Assembly (NCBI GenBank): GCA_027296385.1
Contig: JAPUJD010000015.1
Location: 1-31,926, forward strand
Direction of reading: 5' to 3'
Origin: Acidobacteriota bacterium
Lineage (GTDB): Bacteria > Acidobacteriota > Thermoanaerobaculia > Multivoradales > JAHEKO01
Length of the DNA stretch: 31,926 nt
Every line of letters begins with the position of its first letter. Position 1 is the first letter of the stretch. A program made the position numbers and the translations under genes. Under the pieces are notes generated by a model. That model was not told the origin of the DNA and ran no database searches. It saw only the letters and a program-made list of their open reading frames with translations. Shown piece by piece: positions 31,421-31,926 of this stretch.

Positions 31421-31926
31421 GGTGCAGGGGAACTCCGGCGGTAGTTTCCTTGGTAGTCGAACGGCAGGTTCTGCGCGAAGACCGCGACATTGTAGCGCTC
31501 GGTCGCCGCGGCGACCAGCTCGGAGAGAGCTCGATCGGCGGCTTGGAGCTCGAGTTTCCGGCGGATCCTCGGTGCGGCCCTTCGGAGGCTGAGTTGCTCC
31601 TCCCGCTGGCGCCGCGTCACCTGGAAGATGAAGAACCCATAATCCGCCTCGACTATTTCGCTCACCTCTCCCTCGCCCAGGGAAAAGATCGCCTCGGCGA
31701 AGGCGGGTGGAACTCCGTCCCGCGTCAGATCGGATTGCTCCCATTCGCCCGATTCCTCTCCCTGGACGCTGCGCGCCACCTGCTCGAACGCCTCGCCCCT
31801 GCGCAGCCGCTCGAGCGCTTCCACCGCCCGAGCCCGATCGTCGACCAGAATCTGCCGCAGATCGACGCGCTCCTGCAGGTGGAATTCTTGGGGATGCTCG
31901 CGGTAGTACTGGTCCACTTGCCCGTC
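31417..31926 (-). CDS. PpiC-type peptidyl-prolyl isomerase, C-terminal part (runs off the window)
   Basis: The frame is open to the right edge, so only the last 169 residues are seen and the true start lies outside. The visible part begins with a DQYYREHPQEFHLQE segment typical of the region leading into a parvulin domain. The domain follows: VDLRQILVDD, EAFEQVARS, GEWEQSDL, PAFAEAIFSLGEGEVSEIVEADYGFFIFQVTRRQ. A helical tail RRKLELQAADRALSELV and a short proline-rich end come after. It overlaps the next PpiC-type gene by four bases (ATGA), so the two are one operon and are probably paralogues or partners in envelope protein folding. Confidence 0.83.
   Translation of the reverse strand, partial: DGQVDQYYREHPQEFHLQERVDLRQILVDDRARAVEALERLRRGEAFEQVARSVQGEESGEWEQSDLTRDGVPPAFAEAIFSLGEGEVSEIVEADYGFFIFQVTRRQREEQLSLRRAAPRIRRKLELQAADRALSELVAAATERYNVAVFAQNLPFDYQGNYRRSSPAP

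Overview
The window is a GC-rich bacterial chromosome segment packed with short-gap or overlapping genes. Several features suggest a diderm of the Acidobacteriota, perhaps a Thermoanaerobaculia-like lineage: a secreted protein joining a GWxTD domain to an Acidobacteria-style VWFA domain, SurA/PpiC-type periplasmic chaperones, a MurE with the meso-diaminopimelate motif, and a fused alpha-beta E1 dehydrogenase. This assignment is inferred from gene content only; no rRNA or tRNA gene was seen.

Left part (1-11839). The 3' end of a possible sulfatase-like gene (+) converges, with overlapping stop codons, on a minus-strand pair encoding a cysteine desulfurase and MnmA, a plausible dedicated sulfur relay for tRNA 2-thiouridine. 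Divergent from the pair is a plus-strand run: the GWxTD-VWFA exported protein, a Maf nucleotide pyrophosphatase, a TrmJ/SpoU-type RNA methyltransferase, then a tightly coupled trio of a KDPG-aldolase-family protein, an unrecognised 139-residue protein and an archaeal-type phosphoglycerate mutase. A cluster of GC-rich hairpins with a 38-bp direct repeat (8995-9106) separates the trio from a minus-strand macro-domain gene. After a 256-bp gap comes argS (+).

Right part (11856-31926, all minus strand). Read in the direction of transcription it starts with two consecutive PpiC/SurA-type genes (the first cut by the window edge), then a 146-bp gap carrying a promoter overlaid by four 10-bp-spaced MraZ-type boxes. 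A complete division and cell wall (dcw) cluster follows: mraZ, rsmH, ftsL, ftsI, murE, murF, mraY, murD, ftsW, murG, murC, ftsQ, ftsA, ftsZ. Most of its junctions are 1-20-bp overlaps. The murB and ddl genes often found between murC and ftsQ are absent. The transcription unit may continue past ftsZ into a VanZ-like membrane protein and the fused E1 dehydrogenase, which converges on argS.

The most striking observation is that ftsA is broken by a single in-frame TAG at codon 181, exactly between the first and second halves of its actin-like fold. Everything on either side, including the C-terminal membrane-targeting helix, is intact and in the same frame. TAG serves as the ordinary terminator of at least eight other genes here, so wholesale reassignment of TAG is unlikely. 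A sequence error, a fresh nonsense mutation, readthrough, or a genuinely two-piece FtsA made by reinitiation remain possible.
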